64,000 nt of DNA from positions 1 to 64,000 of the forward strand of contig NZ_MLFP01000021.1 in NCBI RefSeq assembly GCF_002095465.1. The letters run 5' to 3'. Below the pieces are notes generated by a model. It did no database searches, was not told where the DNA came from, and saw nothing but the letters and a program-made list of their open reading frames with translations. A program made the position numbers and the translations under genes. Shown piece after piece: positions 17,788 through 27,846 of this stretch (position 1 is the stretch's first letter; each line of letters starts with the position of its first letter). This stretch comes from Pantoea rodasii. Lineage in GTDB: Bacteria > Pseudomonadota > Gammaproteobacteria > Enterobacterales > Enterobacteriaceae.

Positions 17788-18996
17788 TCAGTTTTTCAGA
17801 TGGCGGCTCGCCAGACGGATCATCAAAGCAAGCGCAGCGGCGAGTGTGGAGAGTGCCACCACACCTGTCCAGCCAAAGTGCGCCAACGCCAGGCTACCCA
17901 ACGCGGCGCCGGTTGCCATGCCGATAAACACCACGGTGAACATCAGCGCATTGAGGCGGCTACGCGCTTCCGGCGCCAGGCTGTACACCAGGGTCTGATG
18001 TGCCACCAGTGTGGCCTGCACGCCCAAATCGAAACCGATGGTGCTGATGATAATCAGACCAATCTGTGCCGGAACGGGCAATAGCGGCAGCAGGAACATC
18101 AGGGCAAACGACACCATCACCAGCGAAGCGCCATACTGAGTGACACGCGCTGGACCGATGCGGTCAGCAATACTGCCGGCCAGCGGGGCAGCCAGCGCAC
18201 CCGCCGCACCGGCAAGACCAAATGCTCCGGCGACCGCACTGTCAAAGTGGAAGCGTTCACTCAGCATCAGCGCCAGCGTTGACCAGAAGGCGCTAAAGCC
18301 CACCGACAGCAAACCCTGCGCCAATGCGGCACGGCGTAGCGTCTGGTGATGCTGCCACAGATGCGCCAGCGACAGCAGCAGACGCGGATAGCTCACCGAG
18401 GTGCCCGGTTTAAAGCGCGGTAACACGCGCCACAGCGCGAGGCTAATCAGCAGCACGGCCACCGCGGCCACCATATACATGGTGCGCCAGCCCAAATACT
18501 CCGCCACCACACCGCTCACCACGCGTGACAGCAAAATACCGACCAGCAAACCGGTCATCACCGTACCCACGGTTTTGCCGCGACTGCGCTCCGGAGCTAA
18601 CGCCGCCGAAGCGGGGACGATATCCTGCGCCACGGTGGCGGTTAAACCGGTGACAAAGCTGGCGATCAGTAACGCATTGATGCCGCCCGAGAAGCCACAC
18701 AGCAGCAGCGCGGCGACCAGCATCAGGCCTTTAATCAGAATAATGGTGCGGCGATCGTGGCGGTCACCGAGCGGTGCCAGCAGCAGAATGCCCAGTGCGT
18801 ATCCCGCTTGCGTCAGCATCGGCACCATCCCAACGCTGCCGATCCCGACGTTAAATTGTTTACTGATGATATCCAGCATCGGCTGGCTGTAGTAAATCGA
18901 TGCCACGCTAAGCCCGGCACCTGCGGCTAGCGTAAAGACCAGCGGCGCTGGCAGTTTTTCAGCTGGCAATGCATTCGATTGCGAAATGGCTGACAT
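17788..18996 (-). CDS. MFS exporter, DHA1-like
   Basis: A 402-residue, 12-segment major facilitator. The loop 2-3 motif PLGDRHDRRTIILIKG is characteristic, and the first segment SVASIYYSQPMLDII resembles E. coli YgaY-type proteins. The likely role is drug or metabolite efflux; the substrate is unknown. The ATG at 18996 follows GGGGGAA; upstream in-frame residues to 19044 are rejected. It is divergent from the LysR gene at 19089 with about 92 bp between starts, suggesting control by that regulator. Confidence 0.85.
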   Translation of the reverse strand: MSAISQSNALPAEKLPAPLVFTLAAGAGLSVASIYYSQPMLDIISKQFNVGIGSVGMVPMLTQAGYALGILLLAPLGDRHDRRTIILIKGLMLVAALLLCGFSGGINALLIASFVTGLTATVAQDIVPASAALAPERSRGKTVGTVMTGLLVGILLSRVVSGVVAEYLGWRTMYMVAAVAVLLISLALWRVLPRFKPGTSVSYPRLLLSLAHLWQHHQTLRRAALAQGLLSVGFSAFWSTLALMLSERFHFDSAVAGAFGLAGAAGALAAPLAGSIADRIGPARVTQYGASLVMVSFALMFLLPLLPVPAQIGLIIISTIGFDLGVQATLVAHQTLVYSLAPEARSRLNALMFTVVFIGMATGAALGSLALAHFGWTGVVALSTLAAALALMIRLASRHLKN

Positions 18997-19088
18997 AGTG
19001 GATTCCCCCGTGAAAGTGCGCTTATTAAAGCGCGTTGCAGCCATACGCGGTAGACTGCTGAAACACAGAACTGTTATGCACGGTGCGT

Positions 19089-20018
19089 ATGAGTAACTCC
19101 TCTAGCGTTGACCGCATCGAATTGATGCAGACCTTTATTCGTATTGTCGAAAGTGGATCGCTATCAGCTGCTGCCGCGCAGTTGGGCACAACGCAACCCA
19201 CCATCAGCCGACGATTACAGGCGCTGGAACAACGCCTGGGGCTGAAACTGATTTTGCGCACCACCCACGCGTTGAAACTCACCGATGATGGCGAACGTTG
19301 TTATGCGCAGGCGCGGCAGTTACTGGCGACCTGGCACGCGCTGGAGGATGAGCTGACCGGCTCTAATGAGGATCCGATTGGCACACTGCGCGTACGCGCA
19401 CCGCATGCGTTTGGTCAGGACCAGCTTATCGATCCACTGGTGGCGTATTTACAGCGCTACCCGCGTCTGACAGTGGAGTGGATGCTCAATGATCGCACGC
19501 CCGACTTTATCAGCGAAAACGTCGATTGCGCGATTCAGGTGGGTGCAGTGAACGATCCCTCGCTGGTAGCCATACTGCTGGCTGAAGTGCCGCGTTTTGT
19601 GGTTGCCGCTCCTTCACTGCTGGCGCAGCATGCGTCGATTGATGACGTCAGCCAACTCACCGAACTGCCGTGGCTGGCATTGACCAGCTTTTATCGCAAT
19701 GAGCTTGCACTACAGCGTTTGAGTGATGGCCAGCCGGTGAATCTGCCGATTGCGCCACGCCTCGCCAGCGACAGTTTGTACGCTATCCGCAAAGCGGTAT
19801 TGGCCGGCATGGGTGCGGCGATTGTGTCGTCATGGGTGGTGCAGGAGGATCTGGCGAAAGGGGATTTGATTCAGTTGGTGCCCGAGTGGCAAGCCCCGCC
19901 GCTGCCGGTGTGGCTGACCTATCCGTGGGCCAGTTATTACCCCGCCCGCATGCAGCAGTTTTTCGCGATGATCAGGGAAGTGATGCCGAAACTGGCGGGC
20001 ACGCAGCCCGTACGGTGA
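19089..20018 (+). CDS. LysR-family regulator beside MFS exporter
   Basis: A 309-residue LysR-type regulator: N-terminal helix-turn-helix (FIRIVESGSLSAAAAQLGTTQPTISRRLQALEQRLG) and a substrate-binding effector domain (LRVRAPHAFGQDQLIDPL...). The ATG at 19089 (MSNSSSVDRIE) is taken over a GTG two codons earlier. It is divergent from the MFS gene at 18996, its probable target. Confidence 0.86.
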   Translation: MSNSSSVDRIELMQTFIRIVESGSLSAAAAQLGTTQPTISRRLQALEQRLGLKLILRTTHALKLTDDGERCYAQARQLLATWHALEDELTGSNEDPIGTLRVRAPHAFGQDQLIDPLVAYLQRYPRLTVEWMLNDRTPDFISENVDCAIQVGAVNDPSLVAILLAEVPRFVVAAPSLLAQHASIDDVSQLTELPWLALTSFYRNELALQRLSDGQPVNLPIAPRLASDSLYAIRKAVLAGMGAAIVSSWVVQEDLAKGDLIQLVPEWQAPPLPVWLTYPWASYYPARMQQFFAMIREVMPKLAGTQPVR

Positions 20019-20022
20019 GGGT

Positions 20023-20048
20023 CCAGGGCGCCATAATGGCGCACCTGG
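20023..20048. repeat. Palindromic REP-like copy between lysR and yqhA
   Basis: CCAGGGCGCCATAATGGCGCACCTGG lies 5 bp after the LysR stop and just before the convergent yqhA stop. It has GCGCC/GGCGC arms around ATAAT, one base shorter than the ATAAAT core of the other copies. It may serve as a bidirectional terminator. Confidence 0.65.
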
Positions 20049-20057
20049 CACACGAAT

Positions 20058-20555
20058 TTACTTCTTTTCCACCTTCGACATATTATCCAGCCAGCCCATG
20101 ACAAAGGCCGACAGCACAAAGGTCAGGTGGATAATCACGTACCACATCAGCTTACTGTCATCGACATTGCGCGCGTCCATAAAGATGCGAAGCAGGTGGA
20201 TCGATGAAATCGCTACAATCGAAGCCGCGACTTTGTTCTTCAGCGAGCCAGAATCCATCTTGCCCAGCCAGCTCAGCTTCTCTTTGTTCTCATCAATATC
20301 CAGCTTAGAAACAAAGTTCTCATAGCCAGAGAGCATCACCATCACCAGCAATCCGCCGACCAGCGTCATGTCCACCAGCGACAGCAGCAGCAGAATCAGA
20401 TCGTTCTCAGCAATGCTGAGAATGTTGGGCAACAGGTGAAAAATTTCCTGGAAAAATTTAACGGTCAGCGCCAGCAGCCCCAGCGAAAGTCCAATGTAAA
20501 CCGGTGCCAGCAACCAGCGCGATGAATACATCAGGTTCTCGATAAAACGTTCCAT
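20058..20555 (-). CDS. yqhA: YqhA/UPF0114-family inner-membrane protein
   Basis: A 165-residue membrane protein essentially colinear with E. coli YqhA (164 residues). It starts MERFIENLMYSSRWLLAPVY, and the central GGLLVMVMLSGYENFVS and NKVAASIVAISSIHLLRIF are conserved. Four membrane segments are predicted. Its function is not established. It lies directly downstream of kdpD, where kdpE stands in E. coli, with a 54-bp gap. Confidence 0.92.
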   Translation of the reverse strand: MERFIENLMYSSRWLLAPVYIGLSLGLLALTVKFFQEIFHLLPNILSIAENDLILLLLSLVDMTLVGGLLVMVMLSGYENFVSKLDIDENKEKLSWLGKMDSGSLKNKVAASIVAISSIHLLRIFMDARNVDDSKLMWYVIIHLTFVLSAFVMGWLDNMSKVEKK

Positions 20556-20609
20556 AATTTCCCATTAATCAACAGACAAGTGGCCGAGTATACCCGAACT
20601 TGTGTGAAG

Positions 20610-23284
20610 TTATTTCAGCGCTTCTTCAGAAATTTCAGGCGCTGCCGGTAGCGGCAGCGATAAGCGAAACGCCGCGCCGCCCTGTGGCCGATTTTCCGCC
20701 CAGATGCGTCCGCGATGGGATTCAATAATGGTTTTGCTGATTGCCAAACCGAGCCCACGCCCGGCACCGCCGATTCCTTATCGCCACGCGCAAACTTGTC
20801 GAAAATGCGCGTCATATTCTCTTCGGCGATTCCTGGACCGTTATCCCACACGGCAATTTCCAGCCGATCTTTGTCTCGCCAGGCGCGAATACCGTGCTGC
20901 GCGGCATTACCCGCATATTTGAGGCTGTTTTCTATCAGGTTGGTAAACACCCGCTCCAGCATCGCGCTGTCGCCTTTGATCAGCACCAATTCCGGCGGCA
21001 GATCGAGCGTAAAATCATGCCCTTTAAGCGACGGCCCCATGCTGCTCAGCGCCCCGCCAATCACTTCATCCAGCGCGACCCACTCTTCACGTAGATTAAG
21101 CCCGCCGGACTGAATGCGCGCCATATCCAGCATATTGCTCACCAGTCGAATGGTGCTTAACGTCTGTTCACGAATCTGGTTCGCCTGGCCGACATATTTT
21201 GAGTTGTCGCCGGCCAGATCCAGCATCAGCATTTCCGCCTGGCCAAACAGCACCGTCAGCGGCGTGCGCAGGTCATGCGACAGCGCGGATAACAGCGCGT
21301 TACGCAGCTGTTCACGTTCGGCCGCTAACCGTGAAGCGGCTTCACTTTGCGACAGCGCCATGCGTTCCAGCGCGTTGGCAATCAGCACCGTAAAGGTTTC
21401 GACCAGACGCTGCTGTTCGGGGATCATCAGCTGGCGCAGGTTTTCCGGCTCCACCACCAATAACCCACGGCAGTGATTACCGCTTTTCAGCGGCAGAATC
21501 TGGTACGGCACCGCAGGCAGCGTGTCGGTGCCCGCACCGGCCGGTTGTGCTTTGCTGTAGCTCCATTTGGCAATGCCGAGATCCGGCGGCGTACCGATGG
21601 TGCTGTCACCCACCGCCTGCAACTCGCCCTGCTCATCCGGCAGCAGCAGTTGGCTACGCGCCTGCAAGGTGACATCAATCACCCGCTGGCTGGTGGCGGC
21701 GATATCCTGCGGCGTGAGGGCACTGCCGAGGGATTTCGCCATCTCATAGAGATGCCGCGCGCGCTGCTCGCGATAGCGCGCCACGTTGGCCTGATAGCGC
21801 ACCCCGGCAGTGAGATTCCCGACGATCACCCCCACCGCCAGCATCACCGCGAAGGTTACCAGATACTGCAAATCCGATACCGCCACCGTGCCGGTCGGCG
21901 CGACGAAAAACAGGTCAAAGGCGAGGATGTTGATCACCGTGGCGAACACCGACGGCCAGCGCCCGTAGCGCAACGCCACCAGCACCACCGCCAGCAAATA
22001 GATCATCACACCGTTGGCCGGGTCAAATTCCACCAGCAACCAGCGGCCGACAATGGTGACCAGCATGCACAGCGCAATGGCCATCAGGCAGCCGCGCAAG
22101 TGCAGCCGCCACTTTTCGCTGCTGACGCGCTGGCCGGTCAGCGGATGCGGCGCATCGCGTACCGGTTCATCCAGCGCCACCACCAGCAGATCGAGATCCG
22201 GGCCAAGCTGGCCCAAACGCTGGGCAAAACTGTCGCGCCGCCAGCGCCGTTGCGGCTGACGACCGGTGACGATTTTGCCGAGATTGTGCTCGCGCGCGTA
22301 ACGCAGCACGGCGCGGGCTTCATCGGGATCGGACAGCGTGGCGGTTTCCGCGCCGAGTTCCTGCGCCAGCTGCAGCGTGCGCAAGATGGCGCGGCGGCGC
22401 GCTTCCGGCAGGCGATTCAGACGCGGCGTTTCTACGTACACCGCATGCCATTCGCTGCCGAGACGGGCGGCTAAACGCGCGGCGGTGCGCACCAGTTTTT
22501 CACTGCCGGTATCGTCGCCGATGCACAGTAAGATGGCGTCACGCGTATGCCAGACTTTGTCGCGGCCCTGCTGATCGCGCCAGGCACGCATCTGGTCATC
22601 CACGCGATCTGCGGTGCGGCGGAGGGCCAGTTCGCGCAGGGCGAATAAGTTGCCTTTGCGGAAGAAGTTTTCGATGGCGCGCTCAGCGCGATCGCCGACG
22701 TAGACTTTGCCCTCTTTCAGACGCTGACGCAGATCGTCCGGCGGCAGATCCACCAGTACGACTTCATCGGCGCTGTCGAAAAACGGATCGGGCACGGTCT
22801 CGCGTACCTGAATGCCGGTGATGCCGCCAACCACGTCGTTGAGGCTTTCCAGATGCTGCACGTTGACGGTGGTGATCACGTCGATGCCTGCTTCCAGCAG
22901 CTCTTCAATGTCCTGCCAGCGTTTGGGATGGCGCGAACCCTGCACGTTGGTGTGCGCCAGTTCGTCCATCAGGATCACCGCCGGATGGCGTGCCAGCGCT
23001 GCATCCAAATCAAACTCAGCGTGGCGTGAACGCCCGGTGGCACGACGCGGCAACACCGCCAGGCCGATAAGCAACGCAGCGGTTTCTTCCCGTTCATGGG
23101 TTTCGACCACGCCCGCCAGCACATCGAGACCCTGCGCGCGCAAGCGCTGTGCTTCCTGCAGCATGGCGAAGGTTTTCCCCACGCCCGCACAGGCACCGAA
23201 GTAGATTTTCAGCTTACCGCGATGGCTGTCGCTGTGGTTGAGCAGCAGCGCATCGGGATCGGGGCGGGTGATTTCGTCGTTCAT
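20610..23284 (-). pseudogene. kdpD: Sensor kinase KdpD, frame broken near the C-terminus by one missing base
   Basis: Membrane sensor kinase of the K+-responsive Kdp system. It has an N-terminal KdpD domain with Walker A GACAGVGKT (30-38), a USP-like domain, four membrane segments, a GAF-like region, the H-box ALSHDLRTPL, and the N/G1 boxes (NLIENSLKYA, DNGPGIAEEN). After FARGDKESAVPGVG the frame slips. Adding one C near 20752 restores GLGLAISKTIIESHRG and RLSLPLPAAPEISEEALK, ending at 20610 with about 891 residues (E. coli 894). As written, the ATP-lid G2 box is lost, so the kinase would be dead if the lesion is real. No kdpE follows. Confidence 0.9.
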
Positions 23285-23300
23285 CAGTTATCCGTCGTGA

Positions 23301-23322
23301 AAAGCGCGATAAATCGCGCTAT
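23301..23322. repeat. REP-like palindrome between kdpC and kdpD
   Basis: AGCGCGATAAATCGCGCT (23303-23320) is a perfect palindrome around the ATAAAT core. It fills most of the 45-bp gap between the kdpC stop and the kdpD start, so it could attenuate transcription or stabilise mRNA between the pump genes and the sensor gene. Confidence 0.75.
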
Positions 23323-23329
23323 CAATCAA

Positions 23330-23902
23330 TTATCCCTGCAACGCATCCAGCGCCATATTCAGTTGCAGCACGTTCACCGTCTCTTCACCGATAAACGGCA
23401 GCAGCGGACGCTCGGTGTTGCGTGCAATCAGCGCTTCCACATCCTTCAGCGCCATATTGCGCGCTGCTGCGATACGTGGCGCCTGCCACAGTGCGGCTTC
23501 CGGTGAAATATCAGGATCGAGCCCACTTGCCGATGCGGTCACCAGTTCAACTGGCACCGCAGCCGGAGCCTGTGGATTGGCGGTGCGCAGGGCAGCCACG
23601 CGTTCGGCCACCGCTTTATCCAGTGCCGGATTGCTCGCCGCCAGATTGCTTCCGCTGGAGGCCAGGGCGTTGTAGGGTGCATCGCCGGTCGCCGATGGAC
23701 GACCCCAAAAATGGCCGGGCTGGGTAAACACCTGGCCAATGCGATCGGAACCGCGTACCGCGCCATCCTGCTCAATCAGCGAACCGTTGGCCTGCGACGG
23801 AAACCACCACTGCGCTAAGCCGGTGGTCAGCAGCGGATACACCGCGCCGGTTAACAGCGTCAGCAGTATTAACAATACAATAGCCGGACGTAACTGACTC
23901 AT
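23330..23902 (-). CDS. kdpC: K+-transporting ATPase subunit KdpC
   Basis: A 190-residue subunit with one N-terminal membrane helix (RPAIVLLILLTLLTGAVYPLL) and a periplasmic domain containing GSDRIGQVF, FWGRPSATG and SGLDPDISP, all KdpC landmarks. It stabilises the KdpFABC pump and assists nucleotide binding. It lies 11 bp after kdpB. Confidence 0.96.
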   Translation of the reverse strand: MSQLRPAIVLLILLTLLTGAVYPLLTTGLAQWWFPSQANGSLIEQDGAVRGSDRIGQVFTQPGHFWGRPSATGDAPYNALASSGSNLAASNPALDKAVAERVAALRTANPQAPAAVPVELVTASASGLDPDISPEAALWQAPRIAAARNMALKDVEALIARNTERPLLPFIGEETVNVLQLNMALDALQG

Positions 23903-23913
23903 TTCTCTTCTCC

Positions 23914-25962
23914 TTAAACCAGGCCAAACAGCGTTAGCAGCAGGTCGATGGCTTTAATACCGATAAACGGCACCACGAGTCCGCCGACACCGTAAATCCA
24001 CAGGTTGCGACGCAGCAGCGCAGCGGCACTCATTGGACGGTAGCTCACACCTTTTAGCGCCAGCGGGATCAGGAACACAATCACCAGCGCGTTGAATATC
24101 ACCGCCGACAAAATCGCTGAGTTCGGCGAATGCAGATGCATCACGTTGAGCATATTGAGCTGCGGATAGGTGGCCGCAAACGCCGCCGGGATGATGGCGA
24201 AATACTTCGCCACGTCGTTGGCAATACTGAAGGTGGTCAGCGAACCGCGCGTCATCAGCATCTGTTTACCGATGTGCACCACTTCCAGCAGTTTGGTCGG
24301 ATTGGAGTCGAGATCGACCATGTTCCCGGCCTCTTTCGCCGCCTGCGTGCCCGAGTTCATCGCCACCGCCACGTCGGCCTGCGCCAGTGCAGGTGCGTCG
24401 TTGGTGCCGTCGCCGGTCATCGCTACTAAACGCCCTTCCGCCTGGTACTGACGAATTAGCGCCAGCTTGGCTTCCGGTGTCGCTTCTGAAAGAAAATCAT
24501 CCACGCCCGCTTCAGCGGCAATTGCAGCTGCGGTTAACGGGTTATCGCCGGTGATCATCACCGTTTTAATACCCATTTTGCGCAGCTCGGCAAAACGCTC
24601 TTTGATGCCGCCTTTGACGATATCTTTCAGCGCCACCACGCCGAGCACCTGTGCGCCTTCGGCTACCACCAGCGGCGTGCCCCCGCCGCGCGCTACTTCT
24701 TCGACGCTGGCGTTGACTTCTGCCGGGAAACGGCCGTTATTGGCTTCGATATGGCGGCGAACGGCGTCAACTGCCCCTTTGCGAATCAAACGATCCTGCA
24801 CGTTGACGCCACTCATACGCGTTTGCGCCGAGAACGGAATAAAGCTCGCGCCCATGCTGCTGAGATCGCGTTCGCGCAGGTTAAATTTCTGCTTCGCCAG
24901 CACCACGATGCTGCGCCCTTCTGGCGTTTCATCCGCCAGCGAGGCCAGCTGCGCCGCATCCGCTAACTGCTGCTCGGTAATGCCGGGCGCGGGCATAAAC
25001 TGCGTTGCCTGACGGTTACCCAGCGTGATGGTGCCGGTTTTATCCAGCATCAGCACATCGACGTCGCCCGCCGCTTCCACCGCACGACCGCTGGTGGCGA
25101 TGACGTTGGCACCGAGCATGCGGCTCATCCCCGCCACACCAATCGCCGACAGCAAACCGCCGATAGTGGTCGGGATCAAACACACCAGCAGCGCCACCAG
25201 CACCGTCACACTCACCGGCGTGCCGCCGTAGGCGGAGAACGGCCACAGGGTAGCGGTCGCCAGCAGGAACACGATAGTCAACGACACCAGCAGAATGGTC
25301 AGTGCGATTTCGTTCGGCGTTTTGCGGCGTTTGGCGCCCTCGACCATGGCAATCATGCGATCGAGGAAGGTTTCGCCCGGATTGACGCTGCACTGGATCA
25401 CCAGCCAGTCAGAAAGAATGCGTGTCCCGCCGGTCACCGATGAAAAATCACCGCCGGATTCGCGGATCACCGGCGCTGATTCGCCGGTAATCGCACTCTC
25501 ATCCACTGACGCGCCGCCTTCCAGCACTTCGCCGTCACAGGGGATGATGTCACCCGCTTCCACCAGCACCACATCACCTTTGCGCAGCGTGTCTGCCGCC
25601 ACCGGCTGCCACTGCTCGCCGTGACGCGGTTCGGCGAGCTTTTTCGCATCGCTGGTTTTGCTGATGCCTTTCAGGCTGTTGGCCTGCGCCTTGCTGCGCC
25701 CTTCCGCCAGCGCTTCAGCGAAGTTGGCAAACAGCACCGTGAACCACAGCCAGATCGCGACACCAGCGGTAAACCCGGCGTTGCCGCTCAGGTGGCCGGT
25801 GAGCATGCCGATGGCCAGCAGCGAGGTCAGCACGCTGCCGAGCCACACCAGAAACATCACCGGGTTGCGAAACTGCACGCGCGGATCGAGTTTCTTCACC
25901 GCATCCAGCACGGCAGTTTTCGTCAGCGCTGCATCAAACAGCGCCAGTTGTTGACGACTCAT
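23914..25962 (-). CDS. kdpB: K+-transporting P-type ATPase catalytic subunit KdpB
   Basis: A 682-residue P-type ATPase energising high-affinity K+ uptake. The phosphorylated Asp307 lies in DKTGTIT; the TGES loop is at 159-162 with Ser162, the inhibitory phosphorylation site known in E. coli. The hinge motif GDGTNDAPALAQ is present. It is intact and the same size as in E. coli. It starts 7 bp after kdpA. Confidence 0.97.
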   Translation of the reverse strand: MSRQQLALFDAALTKTAVLDAVKKLDPRVQFRNPVMFLVWLGSVLTSLLAIGMLTGHLSGNAGFTAGVAIWLWFTVLFANFAEALAEGRSKAQANSLKGISKTSDAKKLAEPRHGEQWQPVAADTLRKGDVVLVEAGDIIPCDGEVLEGGASVDESAITGESAPVIRESGGDFSSVTGGTRILSDWLVIQCSVNPGETFLDRMIAMVEGAKRRKTPNEIALTILLVSLTIVFLLATATLWPFSAYGGTPVSVTVLVALLVCLIPTTIGGLLSAIGVAGMSRMLGANVIATSGRAVEAAGDVDVLMLDKTGTITLGNRQATQFMPAPGITEQQLADAAQLASLADETPEGRSIVVLAKQKFNLRERDLSSMGASFIPFSAQTRMSGVNVQDRLIRKGAVDAVRRHIEANNGRFPAEVNASVEEVARGGGTPLVVAEGAQVLGVVALKDIVKGGIKERFAELRKMGIKTVMITGDNPLTAAAIAAEAGVDDFLSEATPEAKLALIRQYQAEGRLVAMTGDGTNDAPALAQADVAVAMNSGTQAAKEAGNMVDLDSNPTKLLEVVHIGKQMLMTRGSLTTFSIANDVAKYFAIIPAAFAATYPQLNMLNVMHLHSPNSAILSAVIFNALVIVFLIPLALKGVSYRPMSAAALLRRNLWIYGVGGLVVPFIGIKAIDLLLTLFGLV

Positions 25963-25969
25963 GATTCCG

Positions 25970-27649
25970 TTATCCCTGAATGAGTTGCAGATGTTCCGCC
26001 ACCGGGCCGAGTGCCAGCGCGGGGATAAAGGTCAGAGCCCCCACCAGCAGCACGGTGCCAATCAGCAGCGCGATAAACAGTGGACCGTGGGTCGGTAACG
26101 TACCGTTGCCCACCGGCTGGATTTTCTTCGCCGCCAGCGAGCCGGCAATCGCCATCACCGGAATGATGATGCCGAAGCGTCCCACCAACATGCAGAAGGC
26201 CAGCAACAGGTTCCAGAACGGGGTGTTGGCGCTCAATCCGGCAAAGGCACTGCCGTTGTTATTGGCCGCCGACGAGACGGCGTACAGCACTTCACTGAAG
26301 CCGTGGATGCCAGGATTCGCCATACCGGCGCGCCCTGCATCGGTCATCATCGCCAGCGCGGTGCCGAGCAGCACCAGGGTAGGCGTCACCAGAATCGCCA
26401 GTGCGGTCATTTTCATCTCCCACACGTCGATCTTTTTACCCATGTACTCGGGTGTGCGACCAATCATCAGACCGGCGATAAACACCCCGAGCAGCACGAA
26501 CAGCAGCATGCCGTACAACCCGGCCCCAACGCCGCCGAACACCACTTCACCCAGCTGCATCAGCCACATCGGCACCATGCCGCCCAGTGCAGTGAAGGAG
26601 TCGTGCATGGCATTCACCGCACCGCACGAGGCCGCCGTAGTGATCACCGCAAACAGGCTGGAATTGAGAATGCCAAAGCGCGTCTCTTTGCCTTCCATAT
26701 TGATGGCGCTGTCCGCACCGAGCGTCAGGAAGTGCGGATTGCCGCGCAGTTCTGCCCACATCACGGTGATCACCGCCAGCACGAACATGATGCTCATCGC
26801 CCACAGCAGCATGTGACCCTGACGACGATCGCCCAGATGCTGGCCAAAGGTGAAGCACAGCGCGGCCGGGATCAGGAAGATACTCAGCATCTGCACAAAG
26901 TTGGTCAGCGCGGTCGGGTTCTCAAACGGGTGAGCCGAGTTGACGTTGAAGAAGCCTCCGCCGTTGGTGCCGAGCATTTTTATCGCTTCCTGCGAAGCCA
27001 CCGGACCGAGCGGCAACGTCTGTCGCGCGCCTTCCAGCGTGGTAAGCGCGTGATAAGGCTCAAAGGTTTGGATGCTGCCTTGATACACAAAGAACAGCGC
27101 CATCAGCAGGCTGATCGGCAACAGGACATACACCGTGATGCGCGTCAGGTCGCGCCAGGCGTTGCCGAGCGTCGCCAGTGAGCGATTAGCAAAACCGCGA
27201 ATCAGCGCAAAAGCCACCGCAATACCGGTCGCCGCCGACAGGAAGTTTTGCACCGTGAGACCGGCCATCTGGCTGAAATAGCTCACGGTGCTTTCGCCCG
27301 CATACGCCTGCCAGTTGGTGTTGGTCACAAAGCTCACGGCGGTGTTGAGCGCCAGATCCCAGCTAAGACTCGGCAACTGTTGCGGGTTGAGCGGCAGCGA
27401 ACCCTGCAACATCAGGATGGCCAGCAACAGGATAAAACCCAGCGCGTTGAACAACAGGATCGCCAGCAGATAGTGTGGCCAGCGCATCGCCTCGCCATCA
27501 GCACCGGCCAGCCGCCACAGCGCCCGCTCGGTTCGCGGCAGCAGCGGTTTGTCGGCCACCAGTACAGCGAGAAAACGCCCCAGCGGCTGTGCCAGCACCA
27601 TCAGCACCAGCAGATAGACCGCAATCAGTAAAAACGCATTCGCCGCCAT
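25970..27649 (-). CDS. kdpA: K+-transporting ATPase channel subunit KdpA
   Basis: A 559-residue, ten-helix channel-like subunit that binds K+ in four pore loops. TNTNWQAYAG, GTNGGGFFNVNSAHPFENPT and the loop NNGSAFAGL are readable as selectivity-filter regions. The ATG at 27649 overlaps the kdpF stop (TGATG), so the two are translationally coupled. A 292-residue open frame on the opposite strand is a shadow. Confidence 0.97.
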   Translation of the reverse strand: MAANAFLLIAVYLLVLMVLAQPLGRFLAVLVADKPLLPRTERALWRLAGADGEAMRWPHYLLAILLFNALGFILLLAILMLQGSLPLNPQQLPSLSWDLALNTAVSFVTNTNWQAYAGESTVSYFSQMAGLTVQNFLSAATGIAVAFALIRGFANRSLATLGNAWRDLTRITVYVLLPISLLMALFFVYQGSIQTFEPYHALTTLEGARQTLPLGPVASQEAIKMLGTNGGGFFNVNSAHPFENPTALTNFVQMLSIFLIPAALCFTFGQHLGDRRQGHMLLWAMSIMFVLAVITVMWAELRGNPHFLTLGADSAINMEGKETRFGILNSSLFAVITTAASCGAVNAMHDSFTALGGMVPMWLMQLGEVVFGGVGAGLYGMLLFVLLGVFIAGLMIGRTPEYMGKKIDVWEMKMTALAILVTPTLVLLGTALAMMTDAGRAGMANPGIHGFSEVLYAVSSAANNNGSAFAGLSANTPFWNLLLAFCMLVGRFGIIIPVMAIAGSLAAKKIQPVGNGTLPTHGPLFIALLIGTVLLVGALTFIPALALGPVAEHLQLIQG

Positions 27650-27738
27650 CAGAATGCCTCCGCATTAAGCAGGGCATAAATCAGGTAGCCCAACAAGATA
27701 AACACCAGCACGATGCCGGCAATCACGCCCACGCTCAC
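27649..27738 (-). CDS. kdpF: KdpF, 29-residue subunit of the Kdp pump
   Basis: A GTG at 27738 with GGAGG five bases upstream encodes a 29-residue single-span peptide beginning MSVGVIAGIVLVF and ending YALLNAEAF. It is almost identical in layout to E. coli KdpF. The TGA overlaps the kdpA ATG. KdpF stabilises the KdpABC complex in the membrane. It is the first gene of the operon. Confidence 0.94.
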   Translation of the reverse strand: MSVGVIAGIVLVFILLGYLIYALLNAEAF

Positions 27739-27817
27739 AGCAACCTCCAGAGGATTTGGTAGTGCTGCAAGCATGCGCGGAGCGGTATAAAGAAGAGGTA
27801 AAAAGGCGGGAATCCGG

Positions 27818-27834
27818 CGTAAAGAAAGTATAAA
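27818..27834 (-). promoter_or_regulatory. Putative KdpE operator upstream of kdpF
   Basis: On the minus strand TTTATACTTTCTTTACG matches, with two differences, the T-rich E. coli KdpE site as I remember it (TTTATACTTTTTTTACA). It lies 80 bp upstream of the kdpF start, a plausible activator position. A second, weaker TTTTTACC/TTTATACC pair lies between it and the gene. Confidence 0.7.
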
Positions 27835-27846
27835 AATGCTGTCGAA

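Noticed and set aside
21473..22474. 333-residue plus-strand open frame
   Set aside because: Antisense shadow of kdpD with low-complexity composition (His, Gln, Arg).
26303..27181. 292-residue plus-strand open frame
   Set aside because: It lies antisense to kdpA, is His/Gln/Arg-rich, and has no domain; kdpA on the other strand is certain.
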